Below are positions 43,898 through 53,565 of a stretch of 64,000 bases of DNA, piece by piece. Positions within the stretch are counted from its first letter, which is position 1, and every line of letters starts with the position of its first letter. The stretch is from Dyella psychrodurans (GTDB lineage Bacteria > Pseudomonadota > Gammaproteobacteria > Xanthomonadales > Rhodanobacteraceae). Below the pieces are notes generated by a model, which saw only the letters and a program-made list of their open reading frames with translations, was not told where the DNA came from and ran no database searches. The DNA is taken from the NCBI RefSeq assembly GCF_003363265.1, contig NZ_QRBF01000001.1:1086451-1150450 (forward strand). Direction: 5' to 3'. The position numbers and the translations under genes are program-made.

Positions 43898-44815
43898 ATG
43901 ACAACCGCGCATAACGCTCCCATCCTGGTCACCGGCGCAGCCGGCGCCGTCGGCGGCATCGGCCCCAACGTCGTCGCCATGTTGATCGCCAAGGGACACA
44001 AGGTACGCGCTCTTGTTCGTCGCGATGACGAACGCGCGCAAAGTCTCCGCCAGCTCGGCGCCAAAGTCGTCGTTGGCGATCTTACTGATCTGCCATCGCT
44101 GCATCGCGCCATCGAAGGCTGCAAACGCATCTACTTCGGCATGTCGATCTCGCCGGCCTATTTGGAAGCCACGGTGAATTTTGCCGCTGTAGCGCGCCAC
44201 CATGGCGTAGAAGCCATTGTGAACATCTCGCAGATGACCGTGTCGGAGATGGGCATCCATGACACCACGGATAGCCCGCAACACAAGCTGCACTGGCTCG
44301 CGGAACAGGTACTTGAATGGTCGGGACTGCCGGTGGTCACGGTGCGTCCCACCGCCTTCATCGAAGGCTTCTTCCTGCGCCTTGCTGCCAACGGGGTGCG
44401 CGAATCCGACGAACTACTGTTGCCGCTCGGCAAGGCCAAAACCTCGCCCATCGCGGCGTTCGACGTAGCACGCGTGGTAGCCGCGATTCTCGATAACCCA
44501 GCGCCGCACATTGGCCAGATCTACAACCTCACGGGCCCCGAGTCGGCCGGTGTCGATCACTACGCACGTGCATTCTCCGAAGCGCTTGGCCGCACGATTC
44601 GTTACCGCAACGTGCCGGTCGCACCGTGGTCCGAAAAGCTCCGAGAGCTCGGCGTGCCGGCGCATCTGATCGGCCACCTTTCGGTGATGGCCGAGCTGCA
44701 CGCGCAGGGGCGGTACGACCGCATGACCGACGACGTGTTCAAGCTCACCGGCCAGAAACCCATGGGCATGACTGAATGGGTGAAGCGACACGCTACCGAG
44801 TTCACCAGGGCCTGA
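43898..44815 (+). CDS. NmrA/atypical SDR NAD(P)-binding protein
   Basis: 305 residues from the ATG at 43898. Rossmann motif ILVTGAAGAVGGIGPNVV (an expanded glycine motif), KVRALVRRDDERAQSLRQLGAKVVVGDLTDLPSL typical of NmrA-like proteins, and VVTVRPTAFIEGFF. No Tyr-x3-Lys pair is evident, as expected of atypical SDRs. Could be a quinone or NADPH-sensing oxidoreductase. Third gene of the MarR-nitrilase unit. Confidence 0.87.
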   Translation: MTTAHNAPILVTGAAGAVGGIGPNVVAMLIAKGHKVRALVRRDDERAQSLRQLGAKVVVGDLTDLPSLHRAIEGCKRIYFGMSISPAYLEATVNFAAVARHHGVEAIVNISQMTVSEMGIHDTTDSPQHKLHWLAEQVLEWSGLPVVTVRPTAFIEGFFLRLAANGVRESDELLLPLGKAKTSPIAAFDVARVVAAILDNPAPHIGQIYNLTGPESAGVDHYARAFSEALGRTIRYRNVPVAPWSEKLRELGVPAHLIGHLSVMAELHAQGRYDRMTDDVFKLTGQKPMGMTEWVKRHATEFTRA

Positions 44816-44818
44816 CAT

Positions 44819-45170
44819 CGCAGTTCGACGGGCGCCGCCTCTCGTCTTTTCCAGACATCAAACGAGCGGTCGCGACAGCATGAAAGTGCGACCGCGCAGT
44901 CATCTCATTACTCGATTAATCCAGTTATTACCAACGTGAAATTGCCTTCACCCATCAGTTCCATCGCGATCGCGCTCGTCGTCTTGGTGGACGTTCCACA
45001 AAATCATGCTCGCGTAACGCATCAACGATAAGCACCCCTGCCGAGTACGCGGCCGCGCCTCCGGACTTGGCAGAACCACGTTTGAAAAAGGCGCGCACGA
45101 ACCACTACCCAACATCTACCCAGGTCGCAACACGACCACGTAACCCTAAGTACATTTCAGGAGCTCATCC
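44819..45170. other. Intergenic stretch without a supported gene
   Basis: 352 bases between the NmrA-like and azoreductase genes. It contains an 8-bp hairpin (gcggtcgc ... gcgaccgc, about 44870-44900) without a T-run and an AT-rich patch near 44905-44945 that may hold a promoter. A CGTTCCACAAAA...TGCTCG sequence near 44993 is shared with about 39969 and may be a trace of an IS element. No gene is supported. Confidence 0.5.
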
Positions 45171-45809
45171 ATGGCCAAGTTACTATTTGTCATCGCGTCG
45201 CCCCGGGGCGACGAATCGAAGTCGACTCAGGTCGCCAACACCTATGTGGCGACTTTCAGGGAGCTCAATCCGGGATTCGACGTCGATATCCTGGATTTGT
45301 GGAAGGAAAACCTCCCGGCCTTCGACGGCGACAAAAATGCGGCAAAACTAAAGGTGTTGCTGGGCCAGGACCTGAATGCCGCGCAAAAAACGCACTGGGA
45401 TGAGGTCCTGGAAGTGGCCGATCGCTTCATCTCGGCGGATCGCTATGTGTTCTCCGCGCCGATGTGGAACGACGGCATCCCTTACCGTCTCAAGCAATTC
45501 ATCGATATCGTCCATCAACCCGGCATAACGTATCGCCTGTCGCCAGAAAATGGCTATTCCGGCCTCCTCCAGAACAAACACGCCACCCTTGTGCTGACAT
45601 CAGGTGCCTATGCCGGACATTTTCCGTCGCCTAATTTTGGCACCGATCATCAATCGACGTATCTTCGTTCGTGGCTCAACCTGACGGGCGTATCGGAGGT
45701 GGAGGAAGTGCTGTTCCAACCCACATTCCTTACTGCCGACCGGGAGGGTGATTTCGCGCGCGCAAAGAGTCGAGCCGTAGAGCTGGCGAAGAAACATGGA
45801 CGTATTTGA
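45171..45809 (+). CDS. FMN-dependent NADH-azoreductase-like flavodoxin-fold protein
   Basis: 212 residues: LFVIASPRGDESKSTQVANTYVATF (FMN phosphate loop), DILDLWKENLPAFDG, FSAPMWNDGIPYRLKQFIDIV and TLVLTSGAYAG are the AzoR motifs. Reduces quinones or azo compounds with NADH. AGGAG lies seven bases before the ATG. It starts a plus-strand series with cupin, NTF2-like and tautomerase genes, all small detoxification-type proteins. Confidence 0.92.
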   Translation: MAKLLFVIASPRGDESKSTQVANTYVATFRELNPGFDVDILDLWKENLPAFDGDKNAAKLKVLLGQDLNAAQKTHWDEVLEVADRFISADRYVFSAPMWNDGIPYRLKQFIDIVHQPGITYRLSPENGYSGLLQNKHATLVLTSGAYAGHFPSPNFGTDHQSTYLRSWLNLTGVSEVEEVLFQPTFLTADREGDFARAKSRAVELAKKHGRI

Positions 45810-45948
45810 CCCGCTGGGTTCTTGATGACAAACGTCCGGTGTCCCGTCATGCAGCCGAGGACATCGGGCTATCAGGTTGCGAATGAAGGTGGCCCTGGCG
45901 TAATCGACTCCGATAACTCCACCCACGCCGATCAGCGAGGAATATCAC

Positions 45949-46353
45949 GTGAAAGCATCGATCATCGGGGCCGCTGCCCTGCTCACCTTCGCAAGCACCT
46001 TGGCGCCCATCGCGGTACAAGCGCAACAGCTGCAAGGCACGCACCGCAAGGAACTATCCCGCAACCATCTCAGCATACCGGGATGGGAAGAAGTACAGCT
46101 GCGCGTCGATATCGATCCGGGCAAGACGGCTCCGAATCATAAGCACCCTGGCGAAGAAATCATCTACGTCATCGAAGGCACCCTGGAGTATCGGCTCGAA
46201 GGCAAGCCTCCGGTCACGCTGAAGGCCGGCGATGTGTTGTTTGTGCCGGCCGGCGTCGTCCACAGCGCCAGGAACGTCGGCGCGACCAATGCGGCGGAAC
46301 TGGGTACGTACATCGTTCCCATCGGCAAGCCGCTGGTCGAGGTGGTGAAGTAG
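45949..46353 (+). CDS. Exported cupin-domain protein
   Basis: 134 residues, GTG start eight bases after GAGG. Signal peptide MKASIIGAAALLTFASTLAPIAVQA. Cupin motif 1 PNHKHPGEEIIYVIEGTLEYRL and motif 2 AGDVLFVPAGVVHSARN provide the His and Glu metal ligands. Periplasmic metal-binding beta barrel; the substrate is unknown. Follows the azoreductase with 139 bases between. Confidence 0.88.
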   Translation: MKASIIGAAALLTFASTLAPIAVQAQQLQGTHRKELSRNHLSIPGWEEVQLRVDIDPGKTAPNHKHPGEEIIYVIEGTLEYRLEGKPPVTLKAGDVLFVPAGVVHSARNVGATNAAELGTYIVPIGKPLVEVVK

Positions 46354-46428
46354 TCGAGCGAGCTTCATCGCTCCCAGGATTTCATTTGTTATTAGCTGCA
46401 ACACACTCAATCAGATCAAATTTTAGTC

Positions 46429-46866
46429 ATGAAATTCATTAACACCGCACCAATACTTCCGCGCCCCAGTGGACCACCGCCATGGCTTGCAAAGCTCGCG
46501 CCGGATGCAACGCTCGAAGGCGCTGTACTGAAGCGCGCCGTGCATGGCAAGGAAAACATCCTTGCGCTCATTTCGCATGCGCGCACGTTGTATCAATTCC
46601 AGGACTACACCTACTACGGCAACGTGGGCAATCAATTTTTTCTGGAATCTTATCGGTCGAGCGTAAACGACGTTCCCATCGAATGCTCCCTCATCGTCCA
46701 CATGAACGATGCCGGCGAAGCCGATTCCATCCTGATACATCACTATCCGCTCGAAGGCACGCTGGAGTTCTCCCGTCTGATGTGGGAGAAATTCGGCGAT
46801 CGATTCGGCGACCTGTATCTAAGCCAAGCCCAAGCGGACGGCGTAGCCAAAGCATCACGCAAGTAA
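46429..46866 (+). CDS. NTF2/SnoaL-like hypothetical protein
   Basis: 145 residues with the alternating helix and strand pattern of SnoaL-like proteins: ALISHARTLYQFQDYTYYGNVGNQFFLESYRSSVNDVPIECSLIVHMNDAGEADSILIHHYPL. No catalytic set is recognised. It follows the cupin gene by 75 bases. Family assignment is by pattern only. Confidence 0.72.
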   Translation: MKFINTAPILPRPSGPPPWLAKLAPDATLEGAVLKRAVHGKENILALISHARTLYQFQDYTYYGNVGNQFFLESYRSSVNDVPIECSLIVHMNDAGEADSILIHHYPLEGTLEFSRLMWEKFGDRFGDLYLSQAQADGVAKASRK

Positions 46867-46999
46867 TCCCACGTATCGCGCGCAAGGCGGCTTAAGTTGC
46901 TCACTGCCCTGGCGCGCACTCTCCCACGTCAACTTTTATGGCGGCTCCATACCCATGGATGCGCGCCAGACCCCATTACTTAAAATCAGGAGTGGCGCC

Positions 47000-47512
47000 A
47001 TGCCCATGATCGATGCACTCATCCCCGAAAATGCCCTGACCCCCGAAGCGGAACGACGTCTTCTCAAAGAGATGACCGATATTCTGATCCGGGCGGAGGG
47101 ATACGATCCCGGTAACCAGAATGCACAACGGGTGTCCGTGCTTCATCTGCACCGGCCCGCCGCGGTCTTCGTCGGTGGAGAGCCGTCGAAATTCCCGCGC
47201 TACCGGATCATTCCTTCGGCCCCCGAAGGGCAATATACGGACGAAGCACGCGCCACGCTGGTGAGAGAAATCACCGAAGCGGTGGCGCGCGCCGAAAACA
47301 CGCCGTTCAAAGACATCGCTCCGCGAGTGTGGGTATTTCCATCCGAGATTCCGGACGGCGAGTGGGGTGCGAATGGTGTCATCAATAGGTTGCCCGACAT
47401 TCATGCCATGCTCGTCGGCGAGCCCGAGCGGAGCGTCGGCGCAGAGCGACTTGCGCGGAGTCGGCGCGAAAAAGCACGCATCACACTGGAAGCCGCTCTC
47501 GACGCCGCATGA
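47000..47512 (+). CDS. Tautomerase-superfamily protein
   Basis: 170 residues starting MPMIDALIPENALTPEAERRLL, with the N-terminal proline of tautomerases (4-oxalocrotonate tautomerase or malonate semialdehyde decarboxylase type) exposed after Met removal. GNQNAQRVSVLHLHRP and NTPFKDIAPRVWVFPSEIPDGEWGANG suggest a two-unit beta-alpha-beta form. I chose the ATG at 47000, seven bases after AGGAG, because it places Pro at position 2. Cytoplasmic, substrate unknown. Confidence 0.83.
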   Translation: MPMIDALIPENALTPEAERRLLKEMTDILIRAEGYDPGNQNAQRVSVLHLHRPAAVFVGGEPSKFPRYRIIPSAPEGQYTDEARATLVREITEAVARAENTPFKDIAPRVWVFPSEIPDGEWGANGVINRLPDIHAMLVGEPERSVGAERLARSRREKARITLEAALDAA

Positions 47513-48159
47513 CCGCACGACGACCGCGGCGGATAAGGTACGGACTACCCCAGCTCGGCGAGCCCGAAAGCATTGCGCGCAAGGCTCGCGATCACGATTG
47601 TCAAAATCGCAAAGACAAGCCGATGCGGGAAATACGCATCAAGCAGAATGGCCGCTGCTGCCGAAGGCAAGAGTGACCATAAGCGGCGGCGGCTCGCCCA
47701 GACACCCTGCGACATTGCTGATCTCGTATCGATCGCTGCCCTTCTCCCCTCGGTGCAACTTTCTCTCACGCGTGTAACGAAGAGCATCCAGCTATGAAAG
47801 CGGCGCCAGACCATACGCGCAGCTATGCCGGTGGCACTCAATGCAACCGTCGTGCCACGCAAGGTATGTCGAAAAGATTTATACAGTTTCGCGCCAAACC
47901 GTCAGCGTTCAACTTGAACACCATCCTGATGTTCGTATAGTCCCTGAGAGTGGAGTCTTAGGATCGGCGTTGGCCCGGCCAGCCACCATCGACATTGGAT
48001 TGATCCAATGATGAAAATCGTCAGCAATGACGGCGATTTTCTCGGAGTTGCCCCGATACGCCGTTGGCTCGGTAAGTCACCGATACCTTCGTGCATGGGA
48101 TTCCCCCGGCCCGCGGACTAATTATTCGCCGCATTCCTCCAACGGCCCAGGAGTCTCCC
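47513..48159. other. 647-base gap without a supported gene
   Basis: Between the tautomerase and the decarboxylase. Only weak open frames with TTG starts are present; one minus-strand frame (47545-47862) has a hydrophobic end but no ribosome site or conserved pattern. It may contain decayed coding sequence. Confidence 0.5.
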
Positions 48160-49884
48160 ATGGCAAGCAACATCCAACGAATGAAGATTGGCGACTTCCT
48201 TCTTCGCCGTCTTGAAGAGGCCGGCATTCGGCATCTGTTCGGCCTTCCCGGTGACTACAACCTCACCATGCTGCAGCAACTGCACGACGCGGGGAGAATG
48301 AAATGGATCGGCACCACCGGCGAGCTGACTGCCTCTTATGCGGCGGATGGTTATGCACGATTGAACGGATTGGGCGCGCTCCTCGTCACGAACGGGGTCG
48401 GCCCCTTAAGCGCGATCAACGGGGTGGGTGGCGCTTATGCCGAACACGTTCCAGTGATTTGTATCGCCGGCTCGATCCCGCTGAGATCCATCGACCGTGG
48501 TTTGGGGATGCACCACACCATGGCGGATGGGAATTTTGATCACTTTCTCAATGCATACAAGCCGGTGACGGTGGCGCAGGCGCGGATTACGCCACGCAAT
48601 GCGGTCACCGAGATCGATCGCCTTATCCTCACTGCGTGGCGTGAGAAGCTTCCGGTGTACATGGAGTTTCCGTCCGACATCGCCTACCTCGATATCGAAG
48701 TGCCTGAAGCACCGCTTGTGCTCGCCGAACCGCCAAGCGATCCGGAGCGGCTGCGTTCGTGCGTCGCTGCGGTTGCGGAACGTCTGTCTGCGGCAAAGTC
48801 GCCGGCGATCCTGGTCGATACGGACGCGGATCGGTTTGGTGTTGCTTCCGAACTCATGGATCTGGCCAACAAGCTGCAGGCTCCGGTGGCGGTGATCAAC
48901 GCAGCCAAAGGTGTGATCGATGAATCGTTCCCGCATTACGTTGGCATGTACGCCGGCAAGGCCAGCGAGCCGGGTGTGTGCGAGACGATCGAGAGCAGTG
49001 ATTGCCTGCTCGCTATCGCTTACCGACCGATCGAAGTGACCACGGGTGATTTCTCGGCGTCGCTGCCTGCCAACACGATCCATGCCCGCGCACACTCGTT
49101 GGATATTGGCCATGACAATTATCAAGCGGTGACGCTCAAAGAAATACTTCGTGGCGTCATCAATGCCGTTCCCGAGGTCAGTCATCGCGCTCCGCGACAT
49201 GTCGTGGCAGCGGCAATGCCGAGCACAGACATCGACGCCAATGCCAAGCTGACTCAGGCTTTTTACTGGCCTGCCATTCAACGCTATCTGCGACCCGGTG
49301 ATGTTCTGTATGTCGACAACGGCACGTCATTTTCTCTTCTAGGCCTCAAGCTTCCGCCGGGCTGCACGTTCATTGGCTCGATCAACTGGGGTTCGATCGG
49401 CTATTCGGTCGGAGCGTTGCTTGGTGCGCTGACCGCGGCGCCCGAGCGTCGTCATATCCTGTTGATTGGCGACGGTTCATTCCAGGTCACGGCGCAGGAG
49501 CTATCGACCATTCTGCGACACGACTACAAGCCGGTGATCATGTTGATCAACAACGGCGGATACACCATCGAACGCGGTTACCTCGGCAAGACCGAACCGT
49601 ACAACGACGTCGCCAATTGGTCCTACGCCAATTTGCCGAAAGTGCTTCGGCCTGACACTTCGGCGCGATCGTTCGTAGCCAGAACCGGTGCGGATCTGCA
49701 AAAGGCCCTCGATGCACCGAACGACACGTTGATCTTCGTCGAATCGATCATGGATTCCTGCGACGCCCCCGCCCTGGTCACTCGAAGCAGCAACCTGGGA
49801 GCCGAGCTTGACTACGGTCCTACAGGTCCACAACACCGTGAAGGTTTGCAGCTTCGGCCCGCGACATCGCAAATGACGGCATGA
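48160..49884 (+). CDS. Thiamine-diphosphate-dependent 2-oxo acid decarboxylase (indolepyruvate/pyruvate type)
   Basis: 574 residues. N-terminal FGLPGDYNL and activating Glu55 in GTTGELTASYAADGYARL, the His-His pair (118-119) in GLGMHHT typical of non-oxidative decarboxylases, and the ThDP/Mg motif GDGSFQVTAQELSTILRHDYKPVIMLINNGGYTIE. It would decarboxylate pyruvate, phenylpyruvate or indolepyruvate to the aldehyde; indole-3-acetate synthesis is one possibility. AGGAG lies seven bases before the ATG at 48160. Stands alone. Confidence 0.93.
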   Translation: MASNIQRMKIGDFLLRRLEEAGIRHLFGLPGDYNLTMLQQLHDAGRMKWIGTTGELTASYAADGYARLNGLGALLVTNGVGPLSAINGVGGAYAEHVPVICIAGSIPLRSIDRGLGMHHTMADGNFDHFLNAYKPVTVAQARITPRNAVTEIDRLILTAWREKLPVYMEFPSDIAYLDIEVPEAPLVLAEPPSDPERLRSCVAAVAERLSAAKSPAILVDTDADRFGVASELMDLANKLQAPVAVINAAKGVIDESFPHYVGMYAGKASEPGVCETIESSDCLLAIAYRPIEVTTGDFSASLPANTIHARAHSLDIGHDNYQAVTLKEILRGVINAVPEVSHRAPRHVVAAAMPSTDIDANAKLTQAFYWPAIQRYLRPGDVLYVDNGTSFSLLGLKLPPGCTFIGSINWGSIGYSVGALLGALTAAPERRHILLIGDGSFQVTAQELSTILRHDYKPVIMLINNGGYTIERGYLGKTEPYNDVANWSYANLPKVLRPDTSARSFVARTGADLQKALDAPNDTLIFVESIMDSCDAPALVTRSSNLGAELDYGPTGPQHREGLQLRPATSQMTA

Positions 49885-50042
49885 TCGATGCGAAGAGTAT
49901 GCCCCGCGTTGCTGACATCCGTGCAAGATGGCATCACGACGCCCCAAAGCAGCCGCTGGCGTCACGCAGAAGGCACGCCTTGGCTCGTTATTCGGAACTG
50001 CGGGTCGCTATGAGGTGGCGCAGGACAATCTAAACAGGCTAT

Positions 50043-50441
50043 TTATTTCGCCGACGATGTTTCTTTATGGGGGTCTCGTGCGTCCGCCCAGTCGAGGAGA
50101 GATAGAAAGACCGTCCTCAATCCTTTCCCCTGATCGGTCAGGCGATATTCGACCCTTGGGGGAACCTGCGGGTATATCGTCCGTGCAATGATCCCGTCTC
50201 GTTCCAGTTCACGAAGATGCTGTGTGAGCATTTTCTGCGAGGCTTGTGGAATCGCTCGCTCGAGATCCGAAAATCTCATGGTCTCTTCTGCACTCAGATG
50301 GGCCAGGATAGGCATCTTCCAGCGGCCATCGATAGAGCGAAGCACATCCGCCAAACGGGATGCGCAGAGCATTCGGTACCTGCAAAGCTCCGGGTCTTTT
50401 GCGTCTTCCGGATTTTCCACTTTGATTGTCGTGCTTACCAT
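50043..50441 (-). CDS. HxlR-family transcriptional regulator
   Basis: 132 residues: CRYRMLCASRLADVLRSIDGRWKMPILAHLSAEETMRFSDLERAIPQASQKMLTQHLRELERDGIIARTIYPQVPPRVEYRLT is the full HxlR winged helix, with the KW-I-L and VPP-VEY-LT marks. Divergent from an alpha/beta hydrolase gene, 104 bases apart, which it probably controls in response to a reactive compound. Confidence 0.93.
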   Translation of the reverse strand: MVSTTIKVENPEDAKDPELCRYRMLCASRLADVLRSIDGRWKMPILAHLSAEETMRFSDLERAIPQASQKMLTQHLRELERDGIIARTIYPQVPPRVEYRLTDQGKGLRTVFLSLLDWADARDPHKETSSAK

Positions 50442-50545
50442 TTCGTGGGTACCCCACTTAAAAGTGCGTACTTCTCTTCTGTTCGATGGACATCTACGTT
50501 AGCCACTTAGCCGATTCTTTCTATCGGCACAGAATCGAGAAGACA

Positions 50546-51406
50546 ATGAAATTCACACTGGCGATTTTACTCTTGTACGCTTTGAGTGTGCCTAATGCCT
50601 TTGCTCAGGCTATGAAAAGTGGGTTTATCAAAACCTCCGATGGCGTTCGTATCCATTATGTTGAGGCGGGAAAAGGAAGGGCCATCGTCTTTATCCCCGG
50701 ATGGATGATGCCTGCCTGGATTTGGCAGAAGCAAATCGACGAGCTGTCCAAGAAGTATCAGGTGATTGCCGTCGATCCGCGCTCGCAGGGCGACAGCGAC
50801 AAGCCGAACTATGGGCACCTCCCCGAGACTCGCGCCCGCGACTATAAGGAGCTCGTGGATCAGCTCGGGTTAAAGCAGCCAGTACTGGTCGGTTGGTCGA
50901 TGGGATGCGGTGAACTACTGAGCTACGTCGAACAATTCGGTGAGGGTGGAATCAGTGGCTTGGTGTTGGTAGATGGCATGCTTCCGGCGAAGCAGAATCC
51001 AGCCGTGCTTTCGGTGCTGGCGGATTGGACCGACCAGCTTCAGCAGGATCGGCAGAAAGAGGCCGATGTATTCGTGCGAGCCATGTTCACGAAGCCTGAG
51101 CCAGAGAACTACATTCAAAGACTTAAGCAGGCAACGTTGGAGGTTCCGACCGATACCGCGGTCGCGCTTATCTACAACATGATGTCGGTAACGGATTTCT
51201 CCAACGCGCTCACCAAGATCGATCGCCCCATGCTCTTTGCGTATGAGCCAGCGTTGCAGCCAAGTGCGGACTTCCTGGAGGCAAAGCTTGGCGACAAAGT
51301 TCGATTTGAGCGGTTCGACGAGGATGGACACGCGCTGTTTGTCGACGATCCGGTGAAGTTCAATCGCATGATTGACGACTTCGTACAAAGCTTGCCAAAG
51401 CGATGA
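50546..51406 (+). CDS. Exported alpha/beta hydrolase
   Basis: 286 residues. Signal peptide MKFTLAILLLYALSVPNAFAQ. Serine nucleophile in LVGWSMGCGELLSYVEQ, oxyanion region FIPGWMMPAWIW, acid near MLFAYEP and His in DEDGHALFVDDP. Resembles chloroperoxidase/esterase-like hydrolases. I chose the ATG at 50546, which opens the signal peptide. Divergent from the HxlR gene. Confidence 0.88.
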   Translation: MKFTLAILLLYALSVPNAFAQAMKSGFIKTSDGVRIHYVEAGKGRAIVFIPGWMMPAWIWQKQIDELSKKYQVIAVDPRSQGDSDKPNYGHLPETRARDYKELVDQLGLKQPVLVGWSMGCGELLSYVEQFGEGGISGLVLVDGMLPAKQNPAVLSVLADWTDQLQQDRQKEADVFVRAMFTKPEPENYIQRLKQATLEVPTDTAVALIYNMMSVTDFSNALTKIDRPMLFAYEPALQPSADFLEAKLGDKVRFERFDEDGHALFVDDPVKFNRMIDDFVQSLPKR

Positions 51407-51575
51407 GCTCCAACGCGCGCGCAGCCTGCACGGCCGCGCGTGCGTCCATGTTGTTTGAGCGGAAACAGGGCAAGACTCGAAGTCGATGCAACACACTTCC
51501 GCCCAGGCCGTGCATGCAGAATTGCCAGCACGATGAGATCGTTAGCTGTCTACAGCGCAGTAATTCTCAGAAAGA

Positions 51576-52472
51576 TCAGGTTTCAGAAACGCGCAGCTGT
51601 TGAAGATCGGCAATCAACCCGGGTCCGTTCGGATGCCATCCCAGCTTTTGCCGCGTTTGCTCGCTGGATGCGGGAGAATCGCGCCCGGCAAACATGGCGA
51701 GCCATCCGAAAAAGGCTTCAGCTTCGTCTGCTGCGATGGATTTGACCGGCAGGTTGAGGCGTGCACCAATGGTTTGTGCGATATCGCGCATCGATACGCC
51801 CTCTTCCGCAACGGCGTGATACTTCGCGTTCGGCTCGGCTTTTTCAATCGCCAGTCTGTATAGGCGAGCTACATCGAGAACATGTGCTGCTGGCCAGCGG
51901 TTGTGCCCTTCTCCGATATAGGCACATGCACCCTTTTCACGAAATACCGTAATTGCATAGGTGATGAGGCCCTGCTTGACCCGGTCGTGAACTTGCGGAA
52001 GGCGCACCACCGACACATTGACGCCGTCCGCAGCGACAGCGGCAGCCGCTTCTTCTGACGCCGCACGCGGAATGACGTTTGAGGCGATCGTCGCATTGTC
52101 TTCCTTGGCCGGCCGACCGGGCACCGTGTTGGCCAATCCGCTTCCGGAAGTCACAATCAACGGACGGTTAGAGCCAGCGAGAACCGAGCCGAGTGCCTTG
52201 ATCACACGTCGGTCATTTTCGCAATTCGCGACGAATGTCGAGAAATCGTGCTTGAAGGCAAGATGGATGACGCCATCGCATTGGGCGGCACCCTTCTTGA
52301 GGCTATCCAAGTCCTCAAGCGATCCGTGATAAACCTCTGCGCCGGCAGCAGCCAGATCCGCAGCCTTGTCATTCGAACGACAGAGACCGAGCACCTGATG
52401 GCCTGCCTCAATCAACTCGTTGACGACGGGCATACCGATAAATCCCGTAGCACCTGTGACGAATACACGCAT
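51576..52472 (-). CDS. NAD-dependent epimerase/dehydratase-like extended SDR
   Basis: 298 residues from the ATG at 52472, nine bases after GGAG. Rossmann motif VFVTGATGFIGMPVVNELI, DGVIHLAFKHDFSTF and WPAAHVLDVARLYRLAIEK are typical of the YwnB/epimerase-like SDRs often found next to regulators. The catalytic Tyr-x3-Lys is not evident. Divergent from the XRE-type regulator, 93 bases apart. Confidence 0.88.
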   Translation of the reverse strand: MRVFVTGATGFIGMPVVNELIEAGHQVLGLCRSNDKAADLAAAGAEVYHGSLEDLDSLKKGAAQCDGVIHLAFKHDFSTFVANCENDRRVIKALGSVLAGSNRPLIVTSGSGLANTVPGRPAKEDNATIASNVIPRAASEEAAAAVAADGVNVSVVRLPQVHDRVKQGLITYAITVFREKGACAYIGEGHNRWPAAHVLDVARLYRLAIEKAEPNAKYHAVAEEGVSMRDIAQTIGARLNLPVKSIAADEAEAFFGWLAMFAGRDSPASSEQTRQKLGWHPNGPGLIADLQQLRVSET

Positions 52473-52542
52473 GATCAACATCTCCAGAGTTCTGTGGAGA
52501 CAAATCTCCATGCTTGATCTATGCTAGTAAAGTAGTGAGATT

Positions 52543-52567
52543 ATCCTGTTATAACGGTTAATAGGAT
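52543..52567. promoter_or_regulatory. Imperfect palindrome over the XRE-regulator start
   Basis: ATCCTGTTA and TAATAGGAT (9-bp arms, one mismatch, 7-base centre) reach into the start codon of the regulator gene. TCTCCA / TGGAGA near 52480-52500 is a second small inverted repeat on the SDR side. Confidence 0.5.
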
Positions 52568-53411
52568 GAACACGCAGGTCACGCACGAAAACCAGCTCGG
52601 CATCTATCTGAAGAACCGGCGCCTGAGGCTCGATCCGGCCGCATTCGGTTTTTCCGCTGAGCGACGCCGTACGCCAGGGCTGCGTCGCGAGGAAGTGGCG
52701 CAGCGCGCCAACATCAGTTCGACCTGGTACACATGGCTGGAGCAAGGCCGAGGCGGCGCGCCGTCGGCCGATGTGCTCGATCGAATCGCTCATGCCTTGA
52801 TGCTCACCGACGTCGAGCGCGAGCACCTGTTCCTGATCGGGCTCGGTCGCCCGCCGGATGTGCGCTATCAAAAGAATGAAGGCGTCACGCCGCGACTGCA
52901 GCGCGTTCTCGACGCGTTGAACCCCGTACCCGCCATCATCAGGACCGCCACGTGGTACGTCGTTGCGTGGAATCGCGCAGCCACCACGATGATCATGGAC
53001 TATGGATCGTTGCCGCCCGAAGAGCGAAACATCCTGCGCTTCATTTTCCTCGATCCGCGTCCTCGCGCATCGCAGTACGACTGGGAAAGCGTGGCGCGGT
53101 TCGTATTAGGTGCGTTCCGAGTGGATGCAGCCCGCGCGGGAGCCGCGGAGGAAGTGGAACCGCTTGTCGAAGAACTCTGCCGGCTTAGCCCGGAGTTCAG
53201 AGCGATGTGGCGCGAGAATGACGTTCAAGGCCCGCATGGCGAGAGAGTCAAGCACATGCGGCACCCGGTACTCGGCCCGATCTCTTTTGAATATTCGGCT
53301 TTCGCAGTGGACGGCCGACCAGATCTCAGCATGGTGGTCTATAACCCCGCAACGCCTGCGGATGCCGAGCGGATTGCGTCACTGATGGACGCGCAGTCAT
53401 CCGCGAGTTAG
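52566..53411 (+). CDS. XRE-type regulator with MmyB-like ligand-binding domain
   Basis: 281 residues. N-terminal helix-turn-helix (LGIYLKNRRLRLDP ... RTPGLRREEVAQRANISSTWYTWLEQGRGGAPSADVLDRIAHAL) and a C-terminal PAS-like MmyB domain (PAIIRTATWYVVAWNRAATTMIMDYGSLPPEERNILRFIF, then FEYSAFAVDGRPDLSMVVYNP). These regulators commonly control a divergent SDR gene, as here. There is no clear ribosome site, and the start lies in a palindrome. Confidence 0.92.
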   Translation: MNTQVTHENQLGIYLKNRRLRLDPAAFGFSAERRRTPGLRREEVAQRANISSTWYTWLEQGRGGAPSADVLDRIAHALMLTDVEREHLFLIGLGRPPDVRYQKNEGVTPRLQRVLDALNPVPAIIRTATWYVVAWNRAATTMIMDYGSLPPEERNILRFIFLDPRPRASQYDWESVARFVLGAFRVDAARAGAAEEVEPLVEELCRLSPEFRAMWRENDVQGPHGERVKHMRHPVLGPISFEYSAFAVDGRPDLSMVVYNPATPADAERIASLMDAQSSAS

Positions 53412-53565
53412 CGAATGTGCTCCTCCTAGCCGCACCGAACGGTGACATCGCCCGAACTCACCGAGGCATCCATGCCCTCTTCGGAGACTCCTTCCCAGTG
53501 AGGGCGTCCCTGCCTAACCGAGACGCATCACGTACAGGGAGAAAGTCCCACTGAACAATCGGCGA
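53412..53565. other. Short spacer before the small-gene region
   Basis: 154 bases with no supported gene. It separates the XRE-regulator gene from the first small-protein gene and shows no clear terminator. Confidence 0.4.

Noticed and set aside
47545-47862. Minus-strand 105-codon ORF with a hydrophobic C-terminus
   Set aside because: TTG start, no ribosome site and no recognisable pattern; listed only as a gap.
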